This document shows positions 62,813-64,000 of a DNA stretch of 64,000 bases, in pieces. Numbering within the stretch: the first letter of the stretch is position 1; each line of letters starts with the position of its first letter. The notes under the pieces were generated by a model. The model worked only from the letters and a program-made list of their open reading frames with translations. It was not told where the DNA came from and did not search any database. The stretch spans positions 62,001 to 126,000 of the forward strand of contig CAYWVR010000003.1 of assembly GCA_964461715.1 (NCBI GenBank). The letters are read 5' to 3'. This DNA comes from CAYWVR01 sp964461715. GTDB lineage: Bacteria; Planctomycetota; Phycisphaerae; FEN-1346. The position numbers and the translations under genes are program-made.

Positions 62813-63901
62813 ATGGACCGACGTGATTTTCTCGCCGCGGCCGGGGCGGCCGCCGGCGCGATGGCCGCGGGAGTCGTGCCCGCGGCACGGGCCCGCGCGG
62901 CCGAGGCGCCCGCAACGAACCCCCGGGCCGACCGCATGAAGGTCGGGTGCCAGCGGTGGGGATCCAGCCCGGAGATGATGCCCTTCCTCCGGCGGTGCGG
63001 CGTGCGGAACATCTGCGCCTCGCCCGCCAAGACCGGGCCCGACGGGCTCTGGACCGTCGAAACCCTGACGGAGCGCAAACGCCAGGCCGAGGCCTTCGGC
63101 ATGAGCGTGGACCTGATGTACCTCGGCTTCTCCTCGATCGTCCTCGGCGAGGGCGATCGCCGCGACCGCGAGATCGAGAAGGTCCGCACCCTCGTCCGCC
63201 GCGCGGGCGAGGCGCGCATCCCCGGCCTCCAGTACAACCTCCACGTCCGAGCCTGGAAGCCCCGCACGGGCCGCGCGCCGGGGCGCGGCGGGTCGGAGTA
63301 CTCGGCCTGGAACCTGGCGAAGGCCGAGGACCGCCGGCCGCGCGTCGACGTCGCGGGACTCGGGCCCGACGCGATGTGGGAGCGGATCACGCACTTCCTG
63401 GAGCGGGTCGTGCCCGTCGCCACCGAGGCCAAGGTCCGCCTGGCCTTTCATCCGCCGGACCCCCCCATCCCGGCGAAGAACCGCTGGGACGTGGCCCAGG
63501 TCCTCGACACCGTCGAGGGCATGCAGCGGTTCGTCGAGACGTGCGCGAGCCCCTACCATGGCCTCAACTTCTGCCAGGGCACGTTCTCCGAGATGCTTCG
63601 CGACCCGGCCCGCGAGATCTTCGACGTGATCCGATGGTTCGGGTCGCGCGGCACGATTTTCAACGTTCACTTCCGGAACCTGCGGGGCGGGCGCGACAAG
63701 TTCGTCGAGGTCTACCCCGACGAGGGCGACGTCGACATGGCCCGGGCCGTCCGCACGTACAAGGAGGTCGGCTACACCGGCATGCTCATGCCCGACCACG
63801 TCCCCCGCCACCCCGAGGACGACACCGGCCAGCGCGAGAGCTTCGCGTTCGCCTACGGCTACATCAAGGGCCTCATCGACGCCGTCCTGAGCGAGGGCTG
63901 A
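62813..63901 (+). CDS. Tat-exported mannonate dehydratase homologue (UxuA family)
   Basis: A 362-residue TIM-barrel protein. UxuA-type motifs are KVGCQRWGSS, the strand AFHPPDPPIP, LNFCQGTFSEM, FNVHFRNLRGGRDKFVEVYPDEGDVDM and MPDHVP, including the usual metal Cys, His and Asp ligands. UxuA converts D-mannonate to 2-keto-3-deoxygluconate in glucuronate breakdown. Unlike the cytoplasmic E. coli enzyme, this protein begins MDRRDFLAAAGAAAGA, a twin-arginine signal. GAGAGGTGA precedes the start. It lies between the metalloprotease-like gene and a GH4-like gene. Confidence 0.85.
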   Translation: MDRRDFLAAAGAAAGAMAAGVVPAARARAAEAPATNPRADRMKVGCQRWGSSPEMMPFLRRCGVRNICASPAKTGPDGLWTVETLTERKRQAEAFGMSVDLMYLGFSSIVLGEGDRRDREIEKVRTLVRRAGEARIPGLQYNLHVRAWKPRTGRAPGRGGSEYSAWNLAKAEDRRPRVDVAGLGPDAMWERITHFLERVVPVATEAKVRLAFHPPDPPIPAKNRWDVAQVLDTVEGMQRFVETCASPYHGLNFCQGTFSEMLRDPAREIFDVIRWFGSRGTIFNVHFRNLRGGRDKFVEVYPDEGDVDMARAVRTYKEVGYTGMLMPDHVPRHPEDDTGQRESFAFAYGYIKGLIDAVLSEG

Positions 63902-63905
63902 GCGT

Positions 63906-64000
63906 GTGTACCTCAAGAGGGTCTTCGTCGGGGCGGGAAGCTGCGCCTTCGGGCCGATGACGCTGCGGCAGGCGCTGCTGGAGCACCGGCTGACGGACGT
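63906..64000 (+). CDS. Start of a second GH4-like glycosidase (cut by the window end)
   Basis: A GTG 4 bases after the mannonate dehydratase stop opens YLKRVFVGAGSCAFGPMTLR and continues QALLEHRLTDV. The G-A-G-S-x-x-F-G loop and following helix match the NAD-binding start of GH4 enzymes, as in the gene at 58892. GAGGG precedes the GTG. Only 31 codons are visible. Confidence 0.65.
   Translation, partial: MYLKRVFVGAGSCAFGPMTLRQALLEHRLTD

Overview
The window is a very GC-rich bacterial chromosome segment from a flagellated Gram-negative organism, since it encodes P-ring and L-ring proteins. Three traits suggest a Planctomycetota relative, possibly Phycisphaerae-like: giant secreted PQQ-propeller proteins with planctomycete-style beta-sandwich modules, many Gfo/Idh/MocA oxidoreductases and TIM-barrel sugar enzymes, and a Tat-exported mannonate dehydratase homologue. 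This is inference; no rRNA or other marker in the window settles it.

Region 1 (1-11.4 kb) holds mixed housekeeping genes: a mannose-1-phosphate guanylyltransferase, coaD, a small lipoprotein, tRNA-Glu(CTC) with a bidirectional terminator, a cold-shock gene with a long leader, a TrpB2-type synthase, a PAS histidine kinase overlapping its NarL-type regulator, a CsgG-like envelope protein bounded by related repeats, and a RidA-superfamily protein.

Region 2 (11.4-33.4 kb) looks like carbohydrate metabolism. One minus-strand run has a PHP protein, a giant PQQ protein, a heparinase-like lyase, a TIM-barrel isomerase and a dehydrogenase. After a plus-strand pRiA4b ORF-3-like gene, a second run has a small secreted protein, a paralogous giant PQQ protein, a lone beta-sandwich protein and a Gfo/Idh oxidoreductase. 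A glycosyltransferase, a secreted hydrolase and a frameshifted gene remnant follow.

Region 3 (33.5-57 kb) is the flagellar block. A helix-turn-helix/GspE-like protein that lacks key ATPase residues converges on a run of about 20.5 kb of minus-strand genes: fliK-flgD-flgE-(PilZ)-flgF-flgG-flgA-flgH-flgI-flgJ-flgN-flgK-flgL, then four glycosyltransferases, a TPR protein and a small helical protein. Most junctions overlap or are a few bases apart. The run begins at a consensus-matching sigma-54 promoter, and the divergent neighbour encodes a sigma-54 activator without a receiver domain, so hook assembly and probable flagellin glycosylation appear to share one control point.

Region 4 (57-58.9 kb) is an accessory scar: an RHS/YD-repeat fragment with a stop codon, the C-terminal end of a REP-associated (IS200-like) transposase interrupted by a palindrome, an unrecognised 321-aa helical protein with faint HEPN/AbiU2 resemblance, a truncated small gene, and the N-terminal end of a second transposase. 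The passenger genes lie between inverted copies of a 28-bp sequence. This is the best candidate for an undescribed system.

Region 5 (58.9-64 kb) returns to sugar metabolism: a GH4 glycosidase, a Gfo/Idh oxidoreductase, a secreted HExxH protein, a Tat-exported mannonate dehydratase homologue, and the start of a second GH4-like gene cut by the window end.
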